A stretch of 64,000 nucleotides of DNA from contig SZPM01000004.1 in assembly GCA_030263715.1 (NCBI GenBank), positions 195,506 to 259,505 of the forward strand, in the 5' to 3' direction. Shown piece after piece: positions 1-10,215 of the stretch. Each line of letters begins with the position of its first letter. The first letter of the stretch is position 1. This DNA comes from ATM1 sp003577165 (GTDB taxonomy: Bacteria; Armatimonadota; Fimbriimonadia; Fimbriimonadales; ATM1). Below the pieces are notes generated by a model. The model made no database searches. It was not told the origin of the DNA and saw nothing but the letters and a program-made list of their open reading frames with translations. Position numbers and translations under genes: made by a program.

Positions 1-1
1 A

Positions 2-601
2 TTTGCGCGGCGCACCGTCGGGTGGGCGTCGGCAACGCTAAAGACAGAGCAGGGGTGGAAGCCGGGACTCTCTAAGTCCTTCGACGGCACGACCTGGATC
101 TGGACGGCAGGCCACCTCGGTATGTGCTTCAGCGTTCTTCGAAACGGCGAAGGGGCGTGGGAGGCCGTTCGACGCGGACCACTCGCCGCAGGTCAGTTCA
201 TGAGCCCCAACGAACACCTCGATGCCGCAGGCAACCCGATCGTTCCCTGGTTCACCACCGGTTGCGGCGCGTGGCTCGCGGCCCTTCACTGGATGTTCGT
301 GAGGGTAGACGACATGGGGGATCATCTCTTTCCGGCCGTGCCGGAGAGCCTCCCAGACTTCAGTTTTCGTGGTCTCCGACTGAGCAAAGGGGTGACCGTC
401 GACGCGAGGGTCCGCGGCGGCAAGATCGACTACCTCTCCTTCGGATCCCCCACCGCGCTCGTGTTCCAGATCGAGGTGCCGAGGCGTTTCGCAGTTCAGT
501 GGCCCCTCGCCTGCGGCAAAGTCACGGACCTTGAAGACGCCTGGCGCATTCAGTTCGAGTTGCTGCCGGGTGAGAACACGATCATCGAGCCCGGCGGTTA
601 G
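2..601 (+). CDS. C-terminal part of a probable glycoside hydrolase (5' end outside window)
   Basis: The frame is open from base 2 to the TAG at 599-601, so only the last 199 residues are present and the start lies upstream. The visible part has a helical stretch rich in Trp and Gly (GTTWIWTAGHLG, GCGAWLAALHWMF) followed by a short beta-rich tail. That layout resembles the end of an alpha/alpha-barrel glycoside hydrolase (GH65/GH95 type) with its C-terminal beta domain. The catalytic region is not in the window, so the family call is inference. kdsB follows closely on the same strand. Confidence 0.5.
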   Translation, partial: FARRTVGWASATLKTEQGWKPGLSKSFDGTTWIWTAGHLGMCFSVLRNGEGAWEAVRRGPLAAGQFMSPNEHLDAAGNPIVPWFTTGCGAWLAALHWMFVRVDDMGDHLFPAVPESLPDFSFRGLRLSKGVTVDARVRGGKIDYLSFGSPTALVFQIEVPRRFAVQWPLACGKVTDLEDAWRIQFELLPGENTIIEPGG

Positions 602-614
602 CCCGCCGATTGCG

Positions 615-620
615 TATCAT
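615..620 (+). promoter_or_regulatory. -10-like hexamer TATCAT before kdsB
   Basis: TATCAT ends 7 nt before the ATG at 628. There is no convincing -35, and no Shine-Dalgarno at usual spacing (GGAGG lies only 2 nt from the ATG). Transcription would start at or next to the start codon, giving a leaderless mRNA. The same arrangement precedes several other genes in the window. Confidence 0.35.
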
Positions 621-627
621 GGAGGCA

Positions 628-1353
628 ATGGTTGTAGCCGTGATCCCGGCCCGGATGGCGAGCACCCGGTGTCCGGGCAAGCCGCTCCTGGACCTTTGCG
701 GGAAGCCGATGGTTCAGTGGGTGTGGGAGGCGGCAACGAAGGCGCCGAACATTTCGGACGTGTTCATCGCCACCCCCGACCGTGAGATAGTCCAGGCGGC
801 AGAAGCGTTCGGAGCGAAAGCCATCTTGACGTCGTTCGACCACCCGACAGGCACGGACAGGATCGCCGAGGTCGCCTCGAAGGTCGAGGCCGATGCCTAC
901 GTCAACGTCCAGGGCGATGAGCCCCTGATCCAGCCCGAGACCATCGCGGCCTGCGCCGACGCCCTCACCGAATCAGGGGAGCAGATGGCCAGCGTTTACG
1001 ACTTCATGGACGAACGTGAGGCGGACGACCCTGCTGTGGTCAAAGTCGTGACCGACAACAGAGATAGGGCCCTCTACTTTTCGAGGTCGCGCATCCCATT
1101 CGAACGACAACAGTCCGGAGTCCAACTGAAGAAGCACGTTGGACTCTACGCTTACACCCGGGATGCGCTCCGACGATTCAGCCAATGGGAGCCGACGCCT
1201 CTGGAACGCACCGAAATGCTCGAACAGTTGAGATTCTTGGAGAACGGAATTGCCATTCAGATGAAGCGCGCGGCGGCAACCGCTCTCGCTGTGGACACGC
1301 CCGAGCAGGCGGACATCGTGCGGGAACTACTCGCGACAGGAGGAAACAGATGA
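628..1353 (+). CDS. kdsB: 3-deoxy-manno-octulosonate cytidylyltransferase (CMP-Kdo synthetase)
   Basis: Activates Kdo with CTP to CMP-Kdo for lipopolysaccharide core synthesis in the cytoplasm. The N-terminus VIPARMASTRCPGKPL is the classic nucleotide-binding signature, and NVQGDEPLI and HVGLYAYTRDAL follow as in the family. The protein has 241 residues, close to the E. coli enzyme (248). The ATG at 628 was chosen because family members start directly at the V-I-P-A-R strand; in-frame TTG 610 and ATG 619 are alternatives. The stop overlaps the next start (ATGA). Its presence suggests an outer membrane carrying Kdo-LPS or a related glycan. Confidence 0.93.
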   Translation: MVVAVIPARMASTRCPGKPLLDLCGKPMVQWVWEAATKAPNISDVFIATPDREIVQAAEAFGAKAILTSFDHPTGTDRIAEVASKVEADAYVNVQGDEPLIQPETIAACADALTESGEQMASVYDFMDEREADDPAVVKVVTDNRDRALYFSRSRIPFERQQSGVQLKKHVGLYAYTRDALRRFSQWEPTPLERTEMLEQLRFLENGIAIQMKRAAATALAVDTPEQADIVRELLATGGNR

Positions 1354-2165
1354 TCGGATCCGTGGCCGCAACCGTCGGCCTCTTCGTTCCCACCTACTTC
1401 CAGGTGGCATTGCCATCGAATCCCGGCAACGGATTCGCCCTCGATCGGGATGGAACGATCCTTCTCGCTCTCCTCGATCCCGACGACGCCTCCGCGCAAG
1501 TGGTTCGCTACAAAGTCGAGGGGAAGTCTCTGGTTGAAGTTCAAAGATACGATCGGAAGTACGAAGGTCAACTTGAAATCCTGCCGACCGCATCGGGTCT
1601 GGCGATCGTGGACTATGAATCCGGATTCGTTGGGATGTTCACGAAGTCCGGAAAACTCGTCTGGGAAGCACATGCCAGATTTCCGAACGCAGCGCGCCTC
1701 GATGCCTATGACAACGTCTGGTTCTTCTTCAACTCCGGAAACGTCGCGAAGAAGACGGCGGACAGCAGTGCGGTCGAGTTCATATTAGATTCCGATGGCG
1801 CCGAGATCGACACAGGCGCGCCGTCCGACATCGTCCCGTTGGGAACGGGTGGCTTCTATCTGCTTGACGCCGCGGGAAACGTCGAGAAGTACGCACCGAA
1901 CGGCAGGAAGCAGCACATCGCAAAGCACGATGCTCTCCGTATGATCCCTGCGAAGTCAGGCGGCGTGATTCTGTACTCTGGGCAGTTCGTGCACATTGCC
2001 GATAACGGCACGAAGAGAGTCCTGTGGGATTTGCCCGCTTCGATAGACCGAAATCTGGTCAAGCGCATCTCCGTCACGCCAAAGGGCTCGCTCGGAATTG
2101 CAGGGCAATCGAGTGACGGCCGAAGCGGCTTCGCACTCATTCTCCCAAATGGGCTTGAAGGATAG
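1350..2165 (+). CDS. Beta-propeller-like protein of unknown function
   Basis: 271 residues, starting with the ATG that overlaps the kdsB stop, with AGGAGG about 5 nt upstream (1339-1344), so translation is probably coupled. The sequence is a run of short beta-strand units with aromatic and Gly-Asp turns (for example SGKLVWEAHARFP and PNGRKQHI) like a WD/NHL/PQQ-type propeller, but no diagnostic blade motif is clear. The N-terminus is mildly hydrophobic but not a confident signal peptide. It sits between kdsB and rel, with only two bases before rel. I cannot assign a function. Confidence 0.7.
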   Translation: MIGSVAATVGLFVPTYFQVALPSNPGNGFALDRDGTILLALLDPDDASAQVVRYKVEGKSLVEVQRYDRKYEGQLEILPTASGLAIVDYESGFVGMFTKSGKLVWEAHARFPNAARLDAYDNVWFFFNSGNVAKKTADSSAVEFILDSDGAEIDTGAPSDIVPLGTGGFYLLDAAGNVEKYAPNGRKQHIAKHDALRMIPAKSGGVILYSGQFVHIADNGTKRVLWDLPASIDRNLVKRISVTPKGSLGIAGQSSDGRSGFALILPNGLEG

Positions 2166-2167
2166 GA

Positions 2168-4399
2168 GTGTCCGTAGGCGCGGTACGAATCCCCGATACA
2201 TGGGAAGAGCCTGAGGGCCTAAGCGACCTGTTGGCCGATTTCCGCGTCGCTCGGCCGAGCGAGGACGTTTCGAGAATCCGCGAAGCCTACTATATGGCCG
2301 AGCAGGCGCATCGCGGACAGGTGCGCGCGAGCGGCGAACCGTACGTCACCCACCCTCTTGCGGTCGCGCACATCCTCGTGGATCTCAAGATGGACGAGGA
2401 GTCCATCATCGCCGCGCTGCTCCACGACACGCTGGAAGACACGGGAATCGACAAGCACGCGATCGAGCAGGCCTTCGGTGGATGCATCGCGTCGCTCGTC
2501 GAGGGCGTCACCAAGATGCGCTTTCCTCCTCTCGCGGACGACGCGGAGTGGAGGCAAGCCGCAGAGAAGCGGACGCGAGTCGCTGAGACGATGCGGAAGA
2601 TGCTTCTCGCGATGGCCAAGGACTTCCGAGTCATCGTCATCAAACTCGCAGACCGTCTACACAACATGCAGACCCTGGAACACCTGCCGGAAGAGAAGCG
2701 AGTTCGAGTTGCCCAGGAAACGACGGACATCTACGCTCCACTCGCCGCGCGATTGGGAATTTGGCAGGTGAAGTGGCAACTCGAGGATCTCGCATTCAAG
2801 TATCTGCATCCCCAAGAATTCGACGAGATCTCCGACCGACTCGCGAAGACACGCGCGAAGCGCGAAGCCGAACTTCACGAGTCCATGGTCATGCTGAAAG
2901 AGAGGCTCGAACACGCAGGAATCCACGGAGCAGAGGTTCAGGGTCGCCCGAAGCATCTCTACAGCATCCACCAGAAGATGCATGTGCATGGCTTCGACTT
3001 CGAAGAGATCTTCGACCTTCTCGGAATCCGTGTCCTGGTTCCCGATGAAGCCGACTGCTACCGGGTGTTGGGACTCGTTCACGAACTGTGGAAGCCCATC
3101 CCCGGCCTCTTCTTCGACTACATCGCAAACCCGAAGGTCAACGGGTATCAGTCGCTGCACACGAAGGTTGTAGGGCCGCACGGCGAACCCCTCGAAGTGC
3201 AGATTCGAACGTTCGACATGCATGGCATGGCGGAGTACGGAATCGCCTCACACTGGCAGTACAAAACTTTGGCGAGATCGAAGACGAACCTCGAAGAGGA
3301 GGCGATGATCAACCGCCTTCGGCAACAGATCGTCGACTGGTCCAGCGAAACGGCATCCGGCAGCGAGTTCCTCCGCAGCGTCAGCATGGACCTGTTCGGT
3401 GAGCAGGTTTTCTGCTTCACGCCGAAAGGAGACGCGATCGACCTTCCAGCAGGAGCCAGCCCCATCGACTTCGCGTTCCGAATCCACTCGCAAGTCGGAC
3501 TCCACTGCGTCGGCGCGAAAGTCAACGGCCGCATCGTCAAACTCGACCACCCGCTGGAGAATGGCGACATCGTCGAAGTCTTGACCCGGAGAGACGCGCA
3601 GCCGAGCATGGACTGGTTGCGAATCGCCAAGACCGCCAACGCTCGCTCAAAGATTCGCGCATTCTTCCGGCAGCAGAACCGCGACGCGAATGCCCAAAGG
3701 GGCAAGGACGCTCTTGAGTCCGAAGTCCGATCCCATGGCCAAGACCCAAAACTGGTCATGACCGAAGAGCGAATGCTCGAGATCGCAAAGATCCTTCGGA
3801 AAAAGGACGTCAGGTCGCTGTTGGCCGCCGTCGGTGATGGCACGATCGCCGTGAAGCGCGTGGTGAACCGACTCCTGCCGAACGAGGGGCAGTCCGGCCG
3901 CCGGATACACGGAGCGAGGGTGGCAGCCGGCGCAGCAACCCTTGCCATCGGCCCTGGGGGAGTTGACAACGTGACCTTTCGGAGAGGGAAGTGCTGCCTG
4001 CCCGTCCCCGGCGACGAAGTCGTGGGCTACATTTCCAAGGGGCGCGGCGTCATCCTCCACCGGAAGCTGTGCCCGAACCTCGCCGAGTTCGCAACCCGCG
4101 AACCGGATCGGATCGTGACGGTGAACTGGCCGAAGGATAGCAAGGCCGCCTGGTCCGTCAATTTGAGAATCATCACGATGAACCGCCAGGGGCTGCTCGC
4201 CGACATCAGCGCGGTCCTTGGAGAGACAAAGACGAACGTCGTCTCCGCCACCATCCGGACGCTCCCCGACCAAACCGCCCTCATCGACATCACGGTGGAT
4301 GTAACGGACAGGCAGCATCTGGCCAGCCTCATCAATAAGGTCAGCCCCATGCAGGACGTGATCAGCATCCAGCGGACCTTCGGGGGCAAACGGGCTTGA
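2168..4399 (+). CDS. rel: Bifunctional (p)ppGpp synthetase/hydrolase (Rel/SpoT family)
   Basis: 743 residues with the full long-RSH layout: HD hydrolase (HDTLEDT near residue 79 and LADRLHNMQTL), synthetase domain (DLLGIR, NGYQSLHT, LEVQIRT, YGIASHW), TGS (about 395-455) and a C-terminal ACT domain (about 665-740). It would make and degrade the alarmone ppGpp in the cytoplasm. The start is GTG 2168 with AGGAG overlapping the previous stop. Hydrolase residues look intact. The synthetase loop that normally reads RFKD (bifunctional) or EFDD (RelA type) reads LFFD at residues 314-317, which is unusual. The TGA overlaps the dtd start. Confidence 0.95.
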   Translation: MSVGAVRIPDTWEEPEGLSDLLADFRVARPSEDVSRIREAYYMAEQAHRGQVRASGEPYVTHPLAVAHILVDLKMDEESIIAALLHDTLEDTGIDKHAIEQAFGGCIASLVEGVTKMRFPPLADDAEWRQAAEKRTRVAETMRKMLLAMAKDFRVIVIKLADRLHNMQTLEHLPEEKRVRVAQETTDIYAPLAARLGIWQVKWQLEDLAFKYLHPQEFDEISDRLAKTRAKREAELHESMVMLKERLEHAGIHGAEVQGRPKHLYSIHQKMHVHGFDFEEIFDLLGIRVLVPDEADCYRVLGLVHELWKPIPGLFFDYIANPKVNGYQSLHTKVVGPHGEPLEVQIRTFDMHGMAEYGIASHWQYKTLARSKTNLEEEAMINRLRQQIVDWSSETASGSEFLRSVSMDLFGEQVFCFTPKGDAIDLPAGASPIDFAFRIHSQVGLHCVGAKVNGRIVKLDHPLENGDIVEVLTRRDAQPSMDWLRIAKTANARSKIRAFFRQQNRDANAQRGKDALESEVRSHGQDPKLVMTEERMLEIAKILRKKDVRSLLAAVGDGTIAVKRVVNRLLPNEGQSGRRIHGARVAAGAATLAIGPGGVDNVTFRRGKCCLPVPGDEVVGYISKGRGVILHRKLCPNLAEFATREPDRIVTVNWPKDSKAAWSVNLRIITMNRQGLLADISAVLGETKTNVVSATIRTLPDQTALIDITVDVTDRQHLASLINKVSPMQDVISIQRTFGGKRA

Positions 4400-4842
4400 G
4401 GGCCGTTGTCCAGCGCGTAGCCTGGGCGCGGGTGGAAGTCGAAGGCAGGATCGTGGGTGAGATTGGGAAGGGTCTCCTGGTCCTTCTCGGCGTTTCTCAG
4501 GGCGACGGGGAACGGCAGGCAGCGTGGATGGCCAACAAACTCCATGGCCTAAGGGTGTTTCCGGACTCGGAGGGGAAGATGAACGTCTCTGCGACCGAAG
4601 CCGGGGCCGACATCCTCGTCGTGTCCAACTTCACGGTTTGCGGCGACGTGAGCCGCGGGATGCGGCCGAGTTTCGTCGCCGCGTCCGCCTTCGAGGAGGG
4701 GCGTGCCTGGTACGAGCGAGTCCTCGAACTGCTCCGGGCGGGGCCCTTGCGGGTCGAAGCGGGGGAGTACGGCGGCGACATGGCGGTGAGCCTCGAAAAC
4801 GACGGACCAGTTACTTTGGTAATCGACGCCCCGACGCCATAG
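4396..4842 (+). CDS. dtd: D-aminoacyl-tRNA deacylase
   Basis: Hydrolyses D-amino acids wrongly attached to tRNA. 148 residues, the normal family length, starting at a TTG that overlaps the rel stop. The start AVVQRVAWARVEVEG and the NDGPVT motif near the C-terminus (Gly-cisPro active site) are typical, as is GMRPSF. The usual SQFTL motif is SNFTV here: the Thr is kept, Gln is Asn and Leu is Val. rel-dtd adjacency is common in bacteria and supports the call. Confidence 0.95.
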   Translation: MRAVVQRVAWARVEVEGRIVGEIGKGLLVLLGVSQGDGERQAAWMANKLHGLRVFPDSEGKMNVSATEAGADILVVSNFTVCGDVSRGMRPSFVAASAFEEGRAWYERVLELLRAGPLRVEAGEYGGDMAVSLENDGPVTLVIDAPTP

Positions 4843-4907
4843 ACCCACTCCATCCGTTTCGGAGGAACCTCCTGCCCGGGGCCGAAGTATCCCTCCTCGG
4901 AAGCAGG

Positions 4908-5720
4908 ATGCTGAAAGGACTTACTCGGGGCGCACTCAAGTCGGCGACCATTTCAGGACGGTTAGCGCTGTGCGCCCTGGCCCTCGCCTTCTTGGGGTGC
5001 TCGGCATCGGAGGGGATGGAAGCGAAGCCCGCTGGGCAAACCGGGGACATCGTTCCGGTCGAGCCTCCACCCACCTCGAAGACCCGCGCGGCATCGTCGA
5101 AGGCCTCCAGCCCAGCCGACAGGTGCCTCCTCGTTCTGGCGATCGGCCGGGACGAAGTCGGCTACTGGGAAAACCACATCGTGAAGTTCAATGAGATCGG
5201 CCTGGACGTAAAGCTCCTGGACCTCGCCGCTGCGAAGTCCCGGGCGTTGGCCGACATGGGCTCCGGCAGCGGAGCGATAGACGCCGCCCTGGCCGAGTTC
5301 GATTCCATCCGCGAAGAGCAGAGGTACCGCAGGGTCTACGTCGCCGGGTCGGGTCCAGCCGCTGGGGCGGCCCTGGCCGTCGCAGCCCAGAGGCGGCGGG
5401 CCGGCGGTCTCGTGCTTCTTTCTCCAAGCCGCTACCCGGAGGCAGGCGACAGCCTCGACGACTGGGTCGAACGGGTTCGCTGCCCCATCCTCGTGCTCTG
5501 TTCCGAACAAGAAGGCCGCAGGCTCAGCCCGGCCTGGACATCCGAGTCGCGGTCCCGTTCCCGGCAAGTGTTCGACAAGATCCTCGCCACTGGAGAGGGC
5601 CGGTCCGGCCTCGACCTGCTTAGGGACTACGGGTCGCAAGAAACCCAGGAGCGGTGGAAGGCGATCGAAGAGTTCCTCCGGTCCCCGTCGTTTGGTGCGG
5701 CGGCCGGCACCCTCGAGTAG
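4908..5720 (+). CDS. Predicted lipoprotein with alpha/beta-hydrolase-like fold
   Basis: 270 residues from ATG 4908. A charged N-terminus, a hydrophobic stretch and the lipobox FLGC (Cys about residue 28) predict a lipoprotein. After a Pro/Ser/Thr-rich linker, the rest alternates beta-strands and helices: RCLLVLAIG, YRRVYVAGSGPAAGAALAVA and CPILVLCSEQEG resemble the strand, nucleophile-elbow and late-strand segments of alpha/beta hydrolases. The elbow reads GSGPAAG rather than a clean G-x-S-x-G, so activity is doubtful. It ends the rel-dtd unit; the str promoter follows. Function unknown. Confidence 0.7.
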   Translation: MLKGLTRGALKSATISGRLALCALALAFLGCSASEGMEAKPAGQTGDIVPVEPPPTSKTRAASSKASSPADRCLLVLAIGRDEVGYWENHIVKFNEIGLDVKLLDLAAAKSRALADMGSGSGAIDAALAEFDSIREEQRYRRVYVAGSGPAAGAALAVAAQRRRAGGLVLLSPSRYPEAGDSLDDWVERVRCPILVLCSEQEGRRLSPAWTSESRSRSRQVFDKILATGEGRSGLDLLRDYGSQETQERWKAIEEFLRSPSFGAAAGTLE

Positions 5721-5749
5721 TCTCGGGTCGTCCGCTGAGGCGAAACCAC

Positions 5750-5779
5750 TTGACTTCTTAGGTACGACTCAGGCACAAT
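5750..5779 (+). promoter_or_regulatory. Probable promoter of the str/ribosomal supercluster
   Basis: TTGACT at 5750-5755 matches the -35 consensus 5 of 6, and CACAAT at 5774-5779 is a 4 of 6 match to -10, with an 18-bp spacer. It lies in the only long gap before rpsL. Initiation near 5786 would give a leader of about 170 nt holding the two hairpins listed next. Confidence 0.6.
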
Positions 5780-5842
5780 AGCGCCCCGGTGTTGCCCGAA
5801 GGCAGGACCGCCTATATCGCGTGTCGGAGGTTGAACCGAATG

Positions 5843-5860
5843 TCGTGAGGTGACTCACGA
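5843..5860 (+). promoter_or_regulatory. Leader stem-loop with GUGA tetraloop upstream of rpsL
   Basis: A perfect 7-bp stem (TCGTGAG / CTCACGA) closes on GTGA, a GNRA-class tetraloop that is stable and a common RNA or protein docking site. It is not followed by a T-run, so it is not a terminator. It lies in the predicted transcribed leader between the promoter and rpsL and may be part of an autoregulatory r-protein or attenuation element. Confidence 0.45.
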
Positions 5861-5904
5861 ATAAAAACCTAGTGAGGCCTTGTGCCAAGCAGGAGATGGA
5901 AAGC

Positions 5905-5932
5905 CCTCCGTCGTGCGCCGACGGGGGTTTTT
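5905..5932 (+). terminator. Attenuator-like intrinsic terminator in the rpsL leader
   Basis: A 9-bp GC-rich stem (5905-5913 with 5919-5927, one G-T wobble) with a 5-nt loop is followed at once by TTTTT, and a further TTTT lies at 5935-5938. This has the form of a rho-independent terminator but lies between the str promoter and the rpsL start at 5958. It would therefore act as an attenuator, or end a short leader RNA of about 150 nt. Confidence 0.6.
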
Positions 5933-5957
5933 GCTTTTGGGGCTGCCATGGAAGACC

Positions 5958-6332
5958 ATGCCCACAGTCAACCAACTCGTACGCAAAGGACGGCAGACTG
6001 CGAAGTCCAAGTCGAAGTCGCCCGCGCTCAAGGGTAACCCACAGCGCAGAGGCGTCTGCACCGTCGTCCGTACCGTCACACCGAAGAAGCCGAACTCGGC
6101 GCTTCGGAAGATCGCGCGCGTGCGCCTGACGAACGGGGTCGAAGTGACCGCGTACATCCCCGGAATCGGACACAACCTCCAAGAGCACTCTGTCGTGCTC
6201 GTGCGAGGCGGCCGTGTCAAGGACCTGCCCGGCGTCCGATACCACATCGTTCGTGGAACGCAGCAGACCGCCGGAACGAACGACCGACGCCAAGGGCGCA
6301 GCAAGTACGGGACGAAGAGACCGAAGGACTAA
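5958..6332 (+). CDS. rpsL: 30S ribosomal protein S12
   Basis: 124 residues, standard length. Carries the decoding-centre signatures TPKKPNSALRK and LPGVRYHIVRG and the family start PTVNQLVRKGR. S12 lies at the decoding site and monitors codon-anticodon pairing. ATG 5958 was chosen over in-frame upstream codons because the family begins exactly at PTVNQ. First gene of the str block; rpsG follows after 4 nt. Both loops where streptomycin-resistance changes usually fall appear wild type. Confidence 0.98.
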   Translation: MPTVNQLVRKGRQTAKSKSKSPALKGNPQRRGVCTVVRTVTPKKPNSALRKIARVRLTNGVEVTAYIPGIGHNLQEHSVVLVRGGRVKDLPGVRYHIVRGTQQTAGTNDRRQGRSKYGTKRPKD

Positions 6333-6336
6333 CGAC

Positions 6337-6807
6337 ATGTCGAGGAAAGGTCGAACCCCCAAGTGCATCGTTCTCCCGGATCCAGTGTTCGGGTCGGAAC
6401 TCATTCAGCGATTTATTAACCGATTGATGCTTAGCGGCAAAAAGGTGCGTGCTGAGAAGATCGTTTATCGAGCGCTGGAGATTTGCGAAGAGAAGGAAGG
6501 CAAGCCAGCGCTCGAAATCTTCGAGAAGGCGCTGCAGAACTGCATGCCCGTTACGGAGGTCCGACCGCGAAGAGTCGGCGGTCAAACGTATCAGGTTCCT
6601 GTCGAAGTGCGACCCGCCCGCCGCCGAACCCTCGCGATTCGATGGCTGGTCAGCAACTCGCGCAAACGCTCCGGCAAGTCCATGATCGAAAAACTCAGCG
6701 GCGAACTCATCGACGCATACAACGGTCAGGGCGCGACGGTGAAGAAGAAGGAGGACACCCACAAGATGGCTGAGGCCAACAAGGCCTTTGCCCACTTCCG
6801 CTTCTAG
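6337..6807 (+). CDS. rpsG: 30S ribosomal protein S7
   Basis: 156 residues, the usual S7 length. S7 nucleates assembly of the 30S head by binding the 3' major domain of 16S rRNA. The sequence has the expected start (SRKGRTP), the central VEVRPARR and the RWLVSNSRKR region. ATG 6337 follows the rpsL stop by 4 nt, so translation is probably coupled. Confidence 0.98.
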   Translation: MSRKGRTPKCIVLPDPVFGSELIQRFINRLMLSGKKVRAEKIVYRALEICEEKEGKPALEIFEKALQNCMPVTEVRPRRVGGQTYQVPVEVRPARRRTLAIRWLVSNSRKRSGKSMIEKLSGELIDAYNGQGATVKKKEDTHKMAEANKAFAHFRF

Positions 6808-6819
6808 TGGTGTAGTCAC

Positions 6820-8934
<2,115 letters not shown>

Positions 8935-8944
8935 GAGGATAACA

Positions 8945-10147
8945 ATGGCAAGAGCCAAGTTCGAGAGAACTAAACCGCACGTCAACATCGGAACGATCGG
9001 TCACGTCGACCACGGTAAGACGACCCTGACGTCGGCGATCACCAGCGTGCTCGCCGCCAAGGGTCTTGCCGAACGAAAGAAGTACGACGAGATTGACGCG
9101 GCTCCGGAAGAAAAGGCGCGCGGCATCACGATCAACATCTATCACGCCGAGTACGAAACGGCCACACGTCACTACGCCCACGTCGACTGTCCGGGCCACG
9201 CCGACTTCATCAAGAACATGATCACCGGCGCCGCCCAGATGGACGGAGCGATCCTCGTCGTGAGCGCGGCCGACGGCCCGATGCCTCAGACGCGCGAGCA
9301 CATTCTTCTCGCACGTCAGGTTGGCGTCCCGTACATCGTCGTGTTCATGAATAAGTGCGACATGGTGGACGACGAGGAACTTCTCGACGTCGTCGAACTC
9401 GAAATTCGCGATCTTCTGAGCAAGTACGGATTCCCCGGCGACGACACGCCCATCATTCGAGGCTCGGCCCTGAAGGTCATGGAGCAGGAGCCGCTCAACC
9501 TCGACGATCCGTGGACGCAGAAGATCCTGGAGCTTATGGACGCGGTCGACAACTACATCCCGACTCCTGAGCGCGACATCGACAAGCCCTTCCTGTGCGC
9601 GGTTGAAGACGTGTTCACGATCACGGGTCGTGGCACGGTCGCAACCGGCCGCGTCGAGCGCGGTCAGCTGAAGTCGATGGAAGAGGTCGAGATCATCGGC
9701 CTTCGACCGGAAAGCAAGAAGACCGTGTGTACGGGAATCGAGATGTTCCGAAAGCTGCTCGACTACTGCCAGGCTGGTGACAACGTCGGCCTCCTGCTCC
9801 GAGGCGTGGAGCGAAAGGAAATCGAGCGAGGAATGGTCATCGCCAAGCCCGGCTCGATCAAGCCGCACACGAAGTTCAAGGCCGAGGTCTACGTCCTCAG
9901 CAAGGAAGAAGGCGGACGGCACACACCGTTCGTGACCGGCTATCGCCCGCAGTTCTACTTCCGAACGACGGACGTGACCGGTGAGTTGAGGCTTCCGGAC
10001 GGCGTCGAGATGGTGATGCCCGGCGACAACATCACGATGAGCGTCGAACTCATCGCGCCCATCGCCATGGAGCAAGGCTCGAAATTCGCGATCCGCGAAG
10101 GTGGCCGAACCGTCGGGGCGGGCACGATCACGGAGGTCTTCGAGTAA
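8945..10147 (+). CDS. tuf: Elongation factor Tu
   Basis: 400 residues. Delivers aminoacyl-tRNA to the ribosome. G1 GHVDHGKT, switch region RGITINIYHAEYET, G3 DCPGHADF and G4 NKCD are all intact, and the C-terminal domains end with GGRTVGAGTITEVFE. AGGAGG lies 5 nt before ATG 8945. It closes the str block; a strong stem-loop follows before rpsJ. No second tuf copy is in the window. Confidence 0.99.
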   Translation: MARAKFERTKPHVNIGTIGHVDHGKTTLTSAITSVLAAKGLAERKKYDEIDAAPEEKARGITINIYHAEYETATRHYAHVDCPGHADFIKNMITGAAQMDGAILVVSAADGPMPQTREHILLARQVGVPYIVVFMNKCDMVDDEELLDVVELEIRDLLSKYGFPGDDTPIIRGSALKVMEQEPLNLDDPWTQKILELMDAVDNYIPTPERDIDKPFLCAVEDVFTITGRGTVATGRVERGQLKSMEEVEIIGLRPESKKTVCTGIEMFRKLLDYCQAGDNVGLLLRGVERKEIERGMVIAKPGSIKPHTKFKAEVYVLSKEEGGRHTPFVTGYRPQFYFRTTDVTGELRLPDGVEMVMPGDNITMSVELIAPIAMEQGSKFAIREGGRTVGAGTITEVFE

Positions 10148-10161
10148 ATCAGACACGGGGT

Positions 10162-10186
10162 GGGGGTGAGTGAAGAACTCACCCCC
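10162..10186 (+). promoter_or_regulatory. Perfect stem-loop between tuf and rpsJ
   Basis: A 10-bp perfect stem (10162-10171 with 10177-10186, GGGGGTGAGT / ACTCACCCCC) with loop GAAGA lies 15 nt after tuf. No T-run follows, so it is not a simple intrinsic terminator. It could be a processing site, an mRNA stabiliser for tuf, or an r-protein (S10-operon) regulatory element. Confidence 0.5.
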
Positions 10187-10215
10187 GCTCAACGTGTGAG
10201 GAAAGTGCTGCAACA

